Shown here: positions 15,734-24,057 of the stretch, one piece after another
Layout of the letters: every line of letters starts with the position of its first letter
How positions within the stretch are numbered: the stretch's first letter is position 1
From: S015-6 sp964384945
GTDB lineage: Bacteria; Desulfobacterota; DSWW01
Direction: 5' to 3'
Length of the DNA stretch: 64,000 nt
NCBI GenBank assembly: GCA_964384945.1
Contig: CAYLMK010000010.1
Coordinates: 1-64,000, forward strand
Program-made: the position numbers and the translations under genes
The notes under the pieces: model-generated
Database searches by the model: none
What the model was told of the DNA's origin: nothing
What the model saw: the letters and a program-made list of their open reading frames with translations, nothing else

Positions 15734-17518
15734 ATGGGATCGATTAAGCTGACGATCAACGGGCGGGAAGTGACGGCCGAGCAGGGCCAGACGATCCTGG
15801 AGGTCGCCAGGGGGGCGGGCATCGACATCCCCACCCTCTGTCACCACCCCGCCCTGAAGCCGATCGGCGCGTGCCGCGTGTGCCTGGTGGAGGTGTCGGG
15901 ACAGAGAACCCTTCAGCCCGCCTGCACCTTTCCCGCCGGGGCCGGCATGCAGGTCCAGACCGAGTCCGCCAAGGTGGTCGAGGCGAGGAAGTTCGTCCTG
16001 GAACTCATCTTTTCCGAGAGGAACCACTTCTGCATGTACTGCGAGATGAGCGGGGACTGCGAACTCCAGGACCTGGCGTATCGCTACGGGCTCGACCACA
16101 TGATCTACCCCACGTACACGGAGCGGTTTCCCGTCGACGCGACGCCCGCCTATTTTCTGCTCGATCACAACCGATGCGTCCTGTGCAGGCGTTGCGTGCG
16201 GGCGTGCAGCGAGCTGGCGGCCTGCCACACGCTGGACTTGAGGCAGCGGGGAGCCGCCACCATGGTGCATGCGGACATGAGCCTGCCCCTGGGCACGTCC
16301 TCCTGCATCTCCTGCGGCACGTGCCTGGACGTCTGCCCGACCGGGGCGCTCATCGACAAGCGAAGCGCCTTCATGGGCCGGGAGGCGCAGACGGAGATCG
16401 TCAAGAGCATCTGCAGCCGGTGCAGTGTGGGTTGCGGAATAGAGGTGGTGACGCGGGAAGGCAATGTGCTGCGGATTCAGGGGGACTGGGATGCCCCGGT
16501 CAACGGCGGCGCCCTTTGCGTGCTGGGCCGTTTCGAACCCCTCTATGAAAAGCGGCCGAGGATCCTTGCCCCTGTCGTCCGGGACAAGGGCAGGCAGGAA
16601 AAGACGGGCTGGGACCGGGCCCTCCGGGCTGCGGCCGACCGCATCGGCGGGACCCGCCCGGAGCGGCTGGGCGTCCTCGCCTCCACCCACGCAACCAACG
16701 AGGCCCTGTACCTGGTGAGCAAATTGTTCGGGAGGGAACTGAAGGCCGCTCAGATGGGGCTCCTCAATGCCTGTGCGCCGCCCCTGGCTGCGGAGACCAA
16801 GGGATCGCTCAAGGACGTGGCCAGGAGCGACTGCATCCTGGTGGTCGGCGCGGACCCTGCCAAGGAGCAGCCCGTCGCCTCCTTTTTCGTGAAGCGGGCC
16901 GTGGACAACGGCGCCGAACTCATCCTCGTCGGCGACAGGGGCACCGCGCTGGCTCCTTTCGCGAGCCTGTGCGTCGAGGCATCGAACATCGGGCAGGCGG
17001 TGGAAAGGGCGCAGCGTGCCCAAGCCCCCGCCGTCCTCTACGGGGCGGGTCTGGCGGACGCGGTCGCAAATGCGCTGGCGAAACTCAACGGGAAGGCAAC
17101 GTTCGTCGGGCTCGATCCGGGCGTGAACACGCGCGCGGCAAGAACCTACGGGCTGGAGAACAACCTGGATCCGGCCGGGATCGAGGTGCTCTATGTCCTG
17201 GCAGGGGAGCAGGAGTGGGACGGACGGGAGATGCTCGGGCGCCTTCGCAAGGACGCCTTCCTGATCGTACAGGCGAGCTACGCTTCGCCCCTGACGGAAA
17301 GGGCGGACGTCGTCCTGCCCATGGCGATCTGGTCGGAGAGGTCCGGGACGCTGACGAACACGGAGGGACGGGTGCAGGAAGTCCGCAAGGCCGCAGACCC
17401 TGCGGGTGAAGCGAGGCCGGACTGGGAGATTCTCTCCATGCTGGGCGAGAAGCTCGGCAAGAGGGTGGGAGGCTCCCTGGGCGAGATCGCGGAGAGGGCA
17501 ACCCAGCAACTCCACTGA
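15734..17518 (+). CDS. NuoG/HoxU-like iron-sulfur subunit with truncated molybdopterin-type domain
   Basis: 594 residues. An N-terminal plant-type [2Fe-2S] domain (about 1-80; ACRVCLVEVSG preceded by PTLCHHP) leads into the NuoG-type His-Cys segment (ERNHFCMYCEMSGDCELQDLAYRYG), two [4Fe-4S] motifs (NRCVLCRRCVRACSE; SCISCGTCLDVCPTGAL) and a further Cys cluster (CSRCSVGCGIEVV) that opens a shortened molybdopterin-oxidoreductase-like domain (to 594). HoxU of cyanobacteria is only about 240 residues and lacks this tail, whereas NuoG and FdhA are longer. No Mo-cofactor Cys/Sec position is visible, so the tail is probably structural. A GGGAGG site precedes ATG 15734. It links the flavin subunit to HoxY. 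Confidence 0.88.
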   Translation: MGSIKLTINGREVTAEQGQTILEVARGAGIDIPTLCHHPALKPIGACRVCLVEVSGQRTLQPACTFPAGAGMQVQTESAKVVEARKFVLELIFSERNHFCMYCEMSGDCELQDLAYRYGLDHMIYPTYTERFPVDATPAYFLLDHNRCVLCRRCVRACSELAACHTLDLRQRGAATMVHADMSLPLGTSSCISCGTCLDVCPTGALIDKRSAFMGREAQTEIVKSICSRCSVGCGIEVVTREGNVLRIQGDWDAPVNGGALCVLGRFEPLYEKRPRILAPVVRDKGRQEKTGWDRALRAAADRIGGTRPERLGVLASTHATNEALYLVSKLFGRELKAAQMGLLNACAPPLAAETKGSLKDVARSDCILVVGADPAKEQPVASFFVKRAVDNGAELILVGDRGTALAPFASLCVEASNIGQAVERAQRAQAPAVLYGAGLADAVANALAKLNGKATFVGLDPGVNTRAARTYGLENNLDPAGIEVLYVLAGEQEWDGREMLGRLRKDAFLIVQASYASPLTERADVVLPMAIWSERSGTLTNTEGRVQEVRKAADPAGEARPDWEILSMLGEKLGKRVGGSLGEIAERATQQLH

Positions 17519-17540
17519 GGTTGTGAGAAGGAGAACCGAA

Positions 17541-18086
17541 ATGGCCAAGGTAACCGTCGCGACCGACTGGCTGGCCGCCTGTGCAGGGTGCCACATGTCG
17601 TTCCTCGACATCGACGAACGGATCGTCAAGCTGATGGAACTGGTGGAGTTCACCTCGAGCCCGGTCACGGACCTCAAGCACCCTCCCAAGGAGGGTGTCA
17701 CGGTGGGCATCCTGACCGGCGCCATCAGCAATACGCACAACATCGAGGTGGCCAAGAGGATGCGCGACCGGTGCAAGATCCTGATTGCCCTGGGCGACTG
17801 CGCGACCTTCGGGGGAATCGTTGCAACGCGCAATCTGGTCGGAACACAGGCTGCCCTCAAGCGTGCCTACATCGAATCGGAGAGCACGGTGGACGGGCGG
17901 ATTCCCGACTCGCCGGAATTGGGGGTGCCGCTCGACCGGGTGGTGGGCGTGAGTGACGTGGTTCCGGTGGATCTTTTCATACCGGGCTGCCCGCCGAGCG
18001 CAGATGCCATCTTCTTTGCCCTCTCCGAATTGCTCGCCGGGCACGTACCCGTGGTCCTGCCGGCCGAACACTTTCGGTACGACTGA
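17541..18086 (+). CDS. hoxY: [NiFe] hydrogenase small subunit (HoxY type)
   Basis: 181 residues, the short NuoB-like small subunit typical of cytoplasmic group 3 hydrogenases, with no Tat signal and no C-terminal extra clusters. The proximal [4Fe-4S] ligands are visible: Cys14 and Cys17 (LAACAGCHMSF), ALGDCATFGG and FIPGCPPSADAIF. It transfers electrons from the NiFe site in HoxH to the NuoG-like subunit. AGAAGGAG precedes ATG 17541 by 7 nt; the gene lies 22 nt after the NuoG-like gene and 12 nt before hoxH. Cytoplasmic location is inferred from the missing signal. Confidence 0.93.
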   Translation: MAKVTVATDWLAACAGCHMSFLDIDERIVKLMELVEFTSSPVTDLKHPPKEGVTVGILTGAISNTHNIEVAKRMRDRCKILIALGDCATFGGIVATRNLVGTQAALKRAYIESESTVDGRIPDSPELGVPLDRVVGVSDVVPVDLFIPGCPPSADAIFFALSELLAGHVPVVLPAEHFRYD

Positions 18087-18098
18087 AGGAGAGAAGCC

Positions 18099-19526
18099 AT
18101 GGAAGCCCGAAAAATCACGATCGAGCCTGTCACGCGGATTGAAGGCCATGCCCGTGTGACCATTCATCTCGACGAGGCCGGGAAGGTGGAGAAGACCTTC
18201 TTCCACGTGGACGAGTTCCGGGGCCTGGAGAAGTTCAGCGAGGGCAGGCCCTACTTCGAGATGCCCCAGATCACGCAGCGCATCTGCGGCATCTGTCCGG
18301 TGAGCCATCACCTGGCATCGGCCAAGGCCTGCGACGGAGTTGCAGGGGTCGACCCCCCGCGGCCGGCCAAGCTCCTGCGCGAGCTGATCCACATGGGGCA
18401 GTTCGTTCAGTCGCACGGGATGCACTTCTTCCACCTGGCCGCGCCGGACCTGATCTTCGGGTTCGACGCGGACCCGGCAACGCGCAACGTCTTCGGCATC
18501 ATCAAGGCGAACCCGGGCCTTGCGCTCAAGGCGGTGCACCTGAGACGGTACGGCCAGCAGATCATCGAGAGGCTGGGCTCGAAGCGGGTGCATCCGAACC
18601 TGACCGTCCCCGGCGGCGTGAACGCGCCGCTCCGTCCGGCGGACCGCGACGCAATCGCCGCCGAGCGGGAGAACATGGTGGGGATCGCCCTGGAGGCCAT
18701 CGGGATCGCCAAGGGCTGGATCGAGGCGAACAAGGAGCTGGCCGACACCTTTGCCGCCTTCCCGTCCAATTACATGGGGCTGGTGGACGAGGAGGGCGGC
18801 CTGCAGCTCTACGACGGCGCGATCCGTGTCCGGGACCCCAAGGGCAATCTGCTGGCCCAGTTCGATCCCGCGGACTACCTGGAATACGTGGCCGAGCACG
18901 TGGAGCCCTGGTCCTTCCTCAAGTTTCCGTACTACAAGAAGCTGGGATGGCCGAAGGGGCCCTACCGGGTTGGGCCGCTGGGCAGGCTGAACGTCGCGGA
19001 CAAGATCGGAACGCCCCTGGCCCAGGAAGAATTCAAGGTTTTCAAGGGAATCCGAAACGGCAAGCCCGTCGAGGGCTCCCTGTACTATCACTACGCCCGC
19101 TTGATCGAGGCGCTCTATGCGCTGGAGCGGATCGGGCAGCTCCTCGAGGATCCGGACATCCTGTCCAGAGACGTCCGTGACTTCGGGACCGTGCAGAACA
19201 CGGGGCACGGTGTGGGCGTGATCGAGGCGCCGAGGGGCACACTCTTCCACGATTACTCTACGGACCCGGACGGCCTGCTCACCCGCGTGAACCTGATCGT
19301 GGCCACGGGCAACAACAACTGGGCCATGCACACATCGGCCGGAGCGGTTGCCAAGGCCTTTGTGAACGGGAACAAGCTCACCGAGGGCGTCCTGAACCGC
19401 GTGGAGGCGGCGATCCGCTGCTACGACCCGTGCCTGTCCTGTTCGACCCATGCGATCGGCCGGATGCCGCTCGAAATCTCGCTCGTGGCTGCGGACGGCA
19501 CGGTTCTCGATCGGATGGCCCGGTAA
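18099..19526 (+). CDS. hoxH: [NiFe] hydrogenase large subunit (HoxH, group 3d-like)
   Basis: 475 residues. NiFe(CN)2CO ligands: L1 motif RICGICPVSHHLA (Cys63, Cys66) and L2 motif DPCLSCSTHA (Cys445, Cys448). About 25 residues follow L2 (IGRMPLEISLVAADG and on), the peptide removed by a maturation protease, which is encoded two ORFs of space downstream at 19767. The EGHARVTIHLDEAG N-terminus, L1 and L2 are those of bidirectional NAD-linked Hox enzymes (group 3d) rather than F420- or membrane-linked types. GAAGGAGAG precedes ATG 18099. The partner set here differs from classical HoxEFUYH because the flavin subunit is fused and HoxU is NuoG-like. Confidence 0.94.
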   Translation: MEARKITIEPVTRIEGHARVTIHLDEAGKVEKTFFHVDEFRGLEKFSEGRPYFEMPQITQRICGICPVSHHLASAKACDGVAGVDPPRPAKLLRELIHMGQFVQSHGMHFFHLAAPDLIFGFDADPATRNVFGIIKANPGLALKAVHLRRYGQQIIERLGSKRVHPNLTVPGGVNAPLRPADRDAIAAERENMVGIALEAIGIAKGWIEANKELADTFAAFPSNYMGLVDEEGGLQLYDGAIRVRDPKGNLLAQFDPADYLEYVAEHVEPWSFLKFPYYKKLGWPKGPYRVGPLGRLNVADKIGTPLAQEEFKVFKGIRNGKPVEGSLYYHYARLIEALYALERIGQLLEDPDILSRDVRDFGTVQNTGHGVGVIEAPRGTLFHDYSTDPDGLLTRVNLIVATGNNNWAMHTSAGAVAKAFVNGNKLTEGVLNRVEAAIRCYDPCLSCSTHAIGRMPLEISLVAADGTVLDRMAR

Positions 19527-19766
19527 AGGCGTTCAGGGTTCAGGGATCAGGGATTAGGGATCCTGGGCCATACAAAGGCTGTCAGCAGGTAGCCGTCAGG
19601 TGTTAGCTCCCCCACCCCCTCCTCCAGGATACCCGCGAAACATCGGGGTCGGGGATGGGCTACTACCTGACAGCGAATGGCCAAGAGCCACTTCCGGGCA
19701 CGGGCACGAAAGGAATGCGGATTGCGGAATGGACAGGCCCCGGAAGGCAGCAGGAAGGATCTGCGG
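19527..19766. repeat. non-coding gap in the hydrogenase operon with G-rich tandem motif and imperfect inverted repeat
   Basis: Just after hoxH the sequence repeats a 7-base unit (TCAGGGA / TTAGGGA) three to four times at about 19534-19560. Farther on, GCTGTCAGCAGGTAGCC (about 19577-19593) is roughly complementary to GGCTACTACCTGACAGC (about 19658-19674), giving a possible long stem around the protease gene leader. No gene or clear promoter is seen. The gap is the largest within the 8-27.6 kb operon and could attenuate downstream expression. Confidence 0.4.
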
Positions 19767-20267
19767 ATGGCACGCACCCTGGTGATCGGCTACGGCAACC
19801 TGGACCGTGCGGACGACGGGGTGGCCTACCACGTGGTCAATGAGCTGAGGAGGCGCCTCGGGCAGCCTCCGCTCTCCCCGGAGGAGGACGGCTCGGAATC
19901 GCTCGGCTCGGAGGCGGACTCGGTGTTCTTGAGACAGCTCCAGCCGGAATGGATGGAGATCTCGGCCTCCTACGATCAGGTGGTCTTCGTCGATGCGCAC
20001 GTGCACGAAGACGCGGGGGATCTCGACTGTGTCGACGTGCGGCCCGAGTATGTTCCTTCCCCCTTCACGCACCACATGACCCCGGCCGCGTTTCTCGCGC
20101 TGACCCGGGCCCTGTACGGGCGCGAGCCTGCCGGGCGGCTCCTCTCCATCCGTGGTCATGATTTCGATTTCCGCTGCGGGCTTTCCCCGGCGGCGTCCGC
20201 GCAGGTGCCGACGGCCGTGGAGATGATCCTCGGCATGCTCGGCGAGGGAAGCCCCTGCCGGGCATAG
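19767..20267 (+). CDS. hydrogenase maturation endopeptidase (HoxW/HycI type)
   Basis: 166 residues of the HybD/HycI peptidase family. The N-terminus RTLVIGYGNLDRADDGVAYH contains the family GxGN-x3-DDG motif with the nickel-probing Asp; the second Asp and His occur in VVFVDAHVHED and FTHHMTPAAFL. An insertion of about 25 acidic residues (PPLSPEEDGSESLGSEAD) separates the first helix from the second strand. It should cut the C-terminal peptide of HoxH after Ni insertion. ATG 19767 is chosen (AGGAAGGA 7 nt upstream); the longer in-frame start at 19677 lacks a site and would add unconserved residues. Confidence 0.88.
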   Translation: MARTLVIGYGNLDRADDGVAYHVVNELRRRLGQPPLSPEEDGSESLGSEADSVFLRQLQPEWMEISASYDQVVFVDAHVHEDAGDLDCVDVRPEYVPSPFTHHMTPAAFLALTRALYGREPAGRLLSIRGHDFDFRCGLSPAASAQVPTAVEMILGMLGEGSPCRA

Positions 20268-20380
20268 AGGCGAATTCCGCGTGAACAGGAGGCAAAGGGG
20301 CCGGAAACGTAGTATACTGGCGGAGACAGCCGTGAGAGAACGTGAGGAGAAGCGGACGGAAGGGGGGAAGGGGGAGTGCG

Positions 20381-22729
20381 GTGAGCCAGGCCGGTTCGGG
20401 ACAGAGGATCGCAAGGCGCGTCGATTTGAGCGGCGTGGTTCAGGGCGTGGGCTTCCGGCCCTTCGTCCGGAACCTCGCCGTGGCGCTGGATCTGGCGGGG
20501 TGGGTGCGCAATACCTCCGCGGGCGTGGAGATCGAGGTGGAGGGCCCTGCGGACGACCTGGAGGCCTTTGTCACCCAACTCGTGTCCCGGGCGCCCCCCC
20601 GGTCGCAGATCGAACACGTTGCGGTTCGGGACATCCCGACCAACGGCCGAAGCCGGTTCGACATCCTGGAGAGCCGGCCCCGGCCGGATGCCTACCAATT
20701 GATCTCGCCGGACATCGCCGCCTGTGAGGACTGCCTCTCCGAACTCTTCGATCCGGGCGACAGGCGGTACCTCTACCCCTTCACGAACTGTACCAATTGC
20801 GGGCCCCGCTACACGATCATCCGGGATATTCCCTACGATCGACCGAATACAACCATGCGGGCCTTCCGCATGTGCCCGGCCTGCCGGTCCGAGTACGAGG
20901 ATCCGCAGGACCGGAGGTTTCACGCGCAGCCCAACGCCTGCCCGGCGTGCGGTCCGCACGTCTGGATCGAGGAAGGCGGGCATGACGGAGTCCGCCGCCC
21001 CGGGAAGCGATCCGCGGACGACCGGGCGGTCATCGCCGCGGCCGGCCGGGCGCTCCGGCAGGGGGCGATCGTCGCCGTGAAGGGCCTGGGCGGCTTTCAG
21101 CTTGCCTGCGATGCGGCCGACGAGCGAGCGGTCGAGCGTCTGCGCGCCAGGAAGCGCCGGCCCCACAAGCCCTTCGCGGTCATGATGCCCGACCTCGAGG
21201 CCGTCCGGCGCCATTGCAGGGTCACGCCGGAGGAGGAGGAACTCCTGCGGTCCGCGGCATCCCCGATCGTGCTCGTCCGCAGGCTCGAGGGATCCACCCT
21301 CTGCCCCTCGGTGGCGCCCGGGAATCGGTACCTGGGCGTGATGCTGCCGTACACTCCCTTGCATCACCTCCTGATGCGGGAGGCGGGGTGTGCTCTGGTC
21401 ATGACCAGCGGGAACCTGTCGGAAGAGCCGATCGCGAAAGACAATGACGAGGCCTTGCGCCGGCTTCGCCCGCTCGCCGACCTCTTCCTGCTGCACGACC
21501 GCGACATCCACACCCGCTACGATGACAGCGTGTGGTTCGTGCCGGTCCCGGGAAGGGGGCAGCCCATACGCCGGGCCCGTGGAGTCGCACCCTCGCCTGT
21601 CCGGCTGCCGTTTCCCTTGGAACGCGTGCTGGCCTGCGGAGCGGAGTTGAAGAACACGTTCTGCCTGACCCGGGACCACTACGCCTTCGTCAGCCAGCAC
21701 ATCGGGGACATGGAGAACGAGGAAACCCTCGGGTGCTTCGAGGAGACCGTAGCGGTCTACGAGTCCCTGTTCCGGACCCGCCCCGCACTCGTCGCATGCG
21801 ACCTGCACCCGGACTGTCTGGCCACGCGCTACGGGGAGCGCAGGGCCCGGTCGGAGGGCCTTCCTCTCCTCTACGTGCAGCACCACCATGCGCACGTTGC
21901 GAGCTGCATGGCGGACAACCGCTGGCCCGCCGATGCGGGCCCGGTCCTGGGAGTGGCCCTGGACGGAACCGGGTACGGCACGGACGGCACCATCTGGGGC
22001 GGGGAATTCGTGATTGCGGACTACCGGGGATTCCGGCGCTTCGGTCATCTCGAGCCCATTCCCCTGCCGGGCGGGGAGGCCGCGATTCACAGGCCCTGCC
22101 GCACAGCGATTGGCTGGCTGCAGGCCCGTTTGGGCGAGGTGCCGCAGCTTCCCTTCCTGAGCGCCGTGTCGAAGGAGGAGATCGAGATTGTGAGGCAGAT
22201 GGTCGCCCGGAACGTACACACGCCGTACACATCCTCCTGCGGCCGGCTGTTCGACGCCGTGAGCGCGCTCCTCGATATCTGCGGACGGGCGACTTACGAG
22301 GGGCACGCCGCCGTCGAACTGGAGATGGCGGCCGGGGATTTGCCCGAGGCGCCGCCCGGGCCCGGCTACCCCTTCACCATCGAATCCCGGCAGGGACGCG
22401 AGGTGCTCTGCCTGGCCCAGTTGTTGCGAGGTATCCTTGATGACGTGAGCGCCGGCCGGTCGGCGGGAGAGGTAAGCGCGGAATTCCACGTTACGGTTGC
22501 ACGGATGATCGTCCGGATGTGTGAGAGAATGCGGGAAGAGACTGCCCTGAACGCCGTGGCCCTCTCCGGAGGCTGTTTTCAAAACCGACTGCTTCTCGGT
22601 CTGACCTTCCGCCGGCTCTCGGAGAAAGGCTTTCGGATTCTTACCCATCAAGGCGTGCCCTGCAACGACGGCGGCGTGTCCCTGGGGCAGGCGGTTGTGG
22701 CGTGTCACATGCACAAAGGAGATCGGTAG
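20381..22729 (+). CDS. hypF: carbamoyltransferase HypF
   Basis: 782 residues. Domain order as in HypF: acylphosphatase (about 10-95; VVQGVGFRPFVRNLA), zinc-finger pair (CEDCLSELFDP, CTNCGPRYTI, CPACRSEYEDP, CPACGPHV), YrdC-like domain (about 195-385; VAVKGLGGFQLACDAADE, RRPHKPFAVM), then Kae1/TobZ-like domain (QHHHAHVASCM; GVALDGTGYGTDGTIWGGEF; ALSGGCFQNRLLL). It makes the thiocarboxamide on HypE that becomes the CN ligands. GTG 20381 is preferred, with GGGGGAG just upstream; GTG 20342 is in frame but adds a basic low-complexity 13-mer. Its TAG abuts the hypC ATG. Confidence 0.92.
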   Translation: MSQAGSGQRIARRVDLSGVVQGVGFRPFVRNLAVALDLAGWVRNTSAGVEIEVEGPADDLEAFVTQLVSRAPPRSQIEHVAVRDIPTNGRSRFDILESRPRPDAYQLISPDIAACEDCLSELFDPGDRRYLYPFTNCTNCGPRYTIIRDIPYDRPNTTMRAFRMCPACRSEYEDPQDRRFHAQPNACPACGPHVWIEEGGHDGVRRPGKRSADDRAVIAAAGRALRQGAIVAVKGLGGFQLACDAADERAVERLRARKRRPHKPFAVMMPDLEAVRRHCRVTPEEEELLRSAASPIVLVRRLEGSTLCPSVAPGNRYLGVMLPYTPLHHLLMREAGCALVMTSGNLSEEPIAKDNDEALRRLRPLADLFLLHDRDIHTRYDDSVWFVPVPGRGQPIRRARGVAPSPVRLPFPLERVLACGAELKNTFCLTRDHYAFVSQHIGDMENEETLGCFEETVAVYESLFRTRPALVACDLHPDCLATRYGERRARSEGLPLLYVQHHHAHVASCMADNRWPADAGPVLGVALDGTGYGTDGTIWGGEFVIADYRGFRRFGHLEPIPLPGGEAAIHRPCRTAIGWLQARLGEVPQLPFLSAVSKEEIEIVRQMVARNVHTPYTSSCGRLFDAVSALLDICGRATYEGHAAVELEMAAGDLPEAPPGPGYPFTIESRQGREVLCLAQLLRGILDDVSAGRSAGEVSAEFHVTVARMIVRMCERMREETALNAVALSGGCFQNRLLLGLTFRRLSEKGFRILTHQGVPCNDGGVSLGQAVVACHMHKGDR

Positions 22730-22972
22730 ATGTGCCTTGCGGTTCCCACGAGGGTCGTCCGAATCAGCGGGGAGGAAGGGGAGGCGGAGATCGGCGGGGT
22801 CTTCCGCAAGATCAGCCTGGCCTTCACCCCGGAGGCGCGTGTGGGCGACTATGTGCTGGTCCACGCCGGGTTCGCCATCGGCGTGCTGGACGCCGAGAGC
22901 GCCCGTGAGAGCCTGGAGCTTTTCGAAGAACTGGAGGCGATCCGGGCAGAACCGAAGGGACGGGGATCGTGA
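22730..22972 (+). CDS. hypC: hydrogenase assembly chaperone HypC
   Basis: 80 residues. It starts with the diagnostic MCLAVPTRVV, in which Cys2 binds the Fe(CN)2CO precursor and contacts HypD and the large subunit; GVFRKISLAFTPEARVGDYV and VHAGFAIGVLD complete the OB-fold. It begins at the base after the hypF stop and its last 4 bases overlap the hypD GTG, so the three genes are translationally coupled. One copy only in the window. Confidence 0.95.
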   Translation: MCLAVPTRVVRISGEEGEAEIGGVFRKISLAFTPEARVGDYVLVHAGFAIGVLDAESARESLELFEELEAIRAEPKGRGS

Positions 22973-24057
22973 AGTACGTGGACGAGTACCGCAACCCCGA
23001 GTCGGTGCGGCGGGTTCTGGACGCGATCGCCGGCCGTTCGAGGACTTCGGTCCGCCTGATGGAGTTCTGCGGCGGCCACACGCATGCCGTTTTCCGGTTC
23101 GGTATTCGACAACTGCTCCCGCCCACGGTGCGCCTGCTCGCCGGTCCCGGATGTCCGGTGTGCGTGACCTCCCAGGCCGACCTCGACAGGGTCATCGGCC
23201 TGTCCCGGATCCCGGGGGTCATCCTGGCCACCTTCGGGGACATGCTGCGCGTGCCGGGCAGCAAGGGTACCACGCTGCAGCAGGCGAGCGCGGATGGCGC
23301 CGACGTGCGCGTCGTCTACTCCACGATCGACGCCCTTTCAATCGCCCGGGACCACCCGGACCGGGAGGTCGTGTTCCTGGGGGTGGGGTTCGAGACTACG
23401 GCTCCATCCGTGGCCGCCGCGGTCCTCTCCGCCGCGGCCCAGGGGATCCGGAACTTCTCGGTCCTGTCCCTTCACAAGCTCACGCCGCCGGCCATGCGGG
23501 CCATCCTGGATGCGGGCAGGGTGGCCGTCTCCGGCATCCTGGGGCCCGGGCACGTGACCACGATCATCGGATCCGACGCGTGGGGCTTTCTTTCGGACGA
23601 CTACGGCATCCCCTGCGCGGTCGCAGGTTTCGAGCCGCTCGACATCGTCACGGCGGTCCACGCCCTCGTGGACGCAGTCGAGGGAGGGCTCGCCCGGGTG
23701 GTCAATGCCTACCGGCGGAACGTGCGCAGCGAGGGCAATCTTCAGGCCCGCCGGGCGATCGAGCGGGTCTTCCGCGTTCAGGAGGCCGAGTGGCGCGGCC
23801 TGGGCAAAGTGCCGGCGAGCGGGCTTTCCCTTCGGGAAGGATTCGCCGAATTCGACGCCGCGTTGCGGTTTCCCGTCCGCGTCGAGGCCGCGGAGGAGCC
23901 GCGGGGCTGCCTGTGCGGCGGCGTGCTGCGGGGCGAGGCGGAGCCTACGGAGTGCCCCCTGTTCGGGCGGACCTGCACCCCGGAGCATCCGGTCGGCCCG
24001 TGCATGGTCTCCGGCGAGGGGGCCTGCGCGGCACACCTCCGGTACCGGGAGGGATAG
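22969..24057 (+). CDS. hypD: hydrogenase maturation factor HypD
   Basis: 362 residues, normal length. Family motifs: FCGGHTHAVFRFG, LAGPGCPVCVT, FETTAPSVAA and the C-terminal [4Fe-4S]/redox cysteines (CLCGGVLRGEAEPTECPLFG, CTPEHPVGPCMVSGEGACAAH). It is the scaffold on which HypC and HypE assemble the Fe(CN)2CO unit. GTG start inside the hypC stop (GTGA); its TAG is immediately followed by the hypE ATG. Confidence 0.94.
   Translation: MKYVDEYRNPESVRRVLDAIAGRSRTSVRLMEFCGGHTHAVFRFGIRQLLPPTVRLLAGPGCPVCVTSQADLDRVIGLSRIPGVILATFGDMLRVPGSKGTTLQQASADGADVRVVYSTIDALSIARDHPDREVVFLGVGFETTAPSVAAAVLSAAAQGIRNFSVLSLHKLTPPAMRAILDAGRVAVSGILGPGHVTTIIGSDAWGFLSDDYGIPCAVAGFEPLDIVTAVHALVDAVEGGLARVVNAYRRNVRSEGNLQARRAIERVFRVQEAEWRGLGKVPASGLSLREGFAEFDAALRFPVRVEAAEEPRGCLCGGVLRGEAEPTECPLFGRTCTPEHPVGPCMVSGEGACAAHLRYREG

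Noticed and set aside
15734..17518. Formate dehydrogenase catalytic subunit
   Set aside because: The Fe-S modules fit, but the molybdopterin domain is only partial, no Cys/Sec ligand is visible, and the neighbours are HoxY and HoxH.
13109..17860. 1583-residue minus-strand open frame opposite the hydrogenase subunit genes
   Set aside because: It is the antisense shadow of high-GC coding DNA: translation is rich in His, Arg, Gly and Pro with no motif, and the plus strand encodes well-recognised families throughout.
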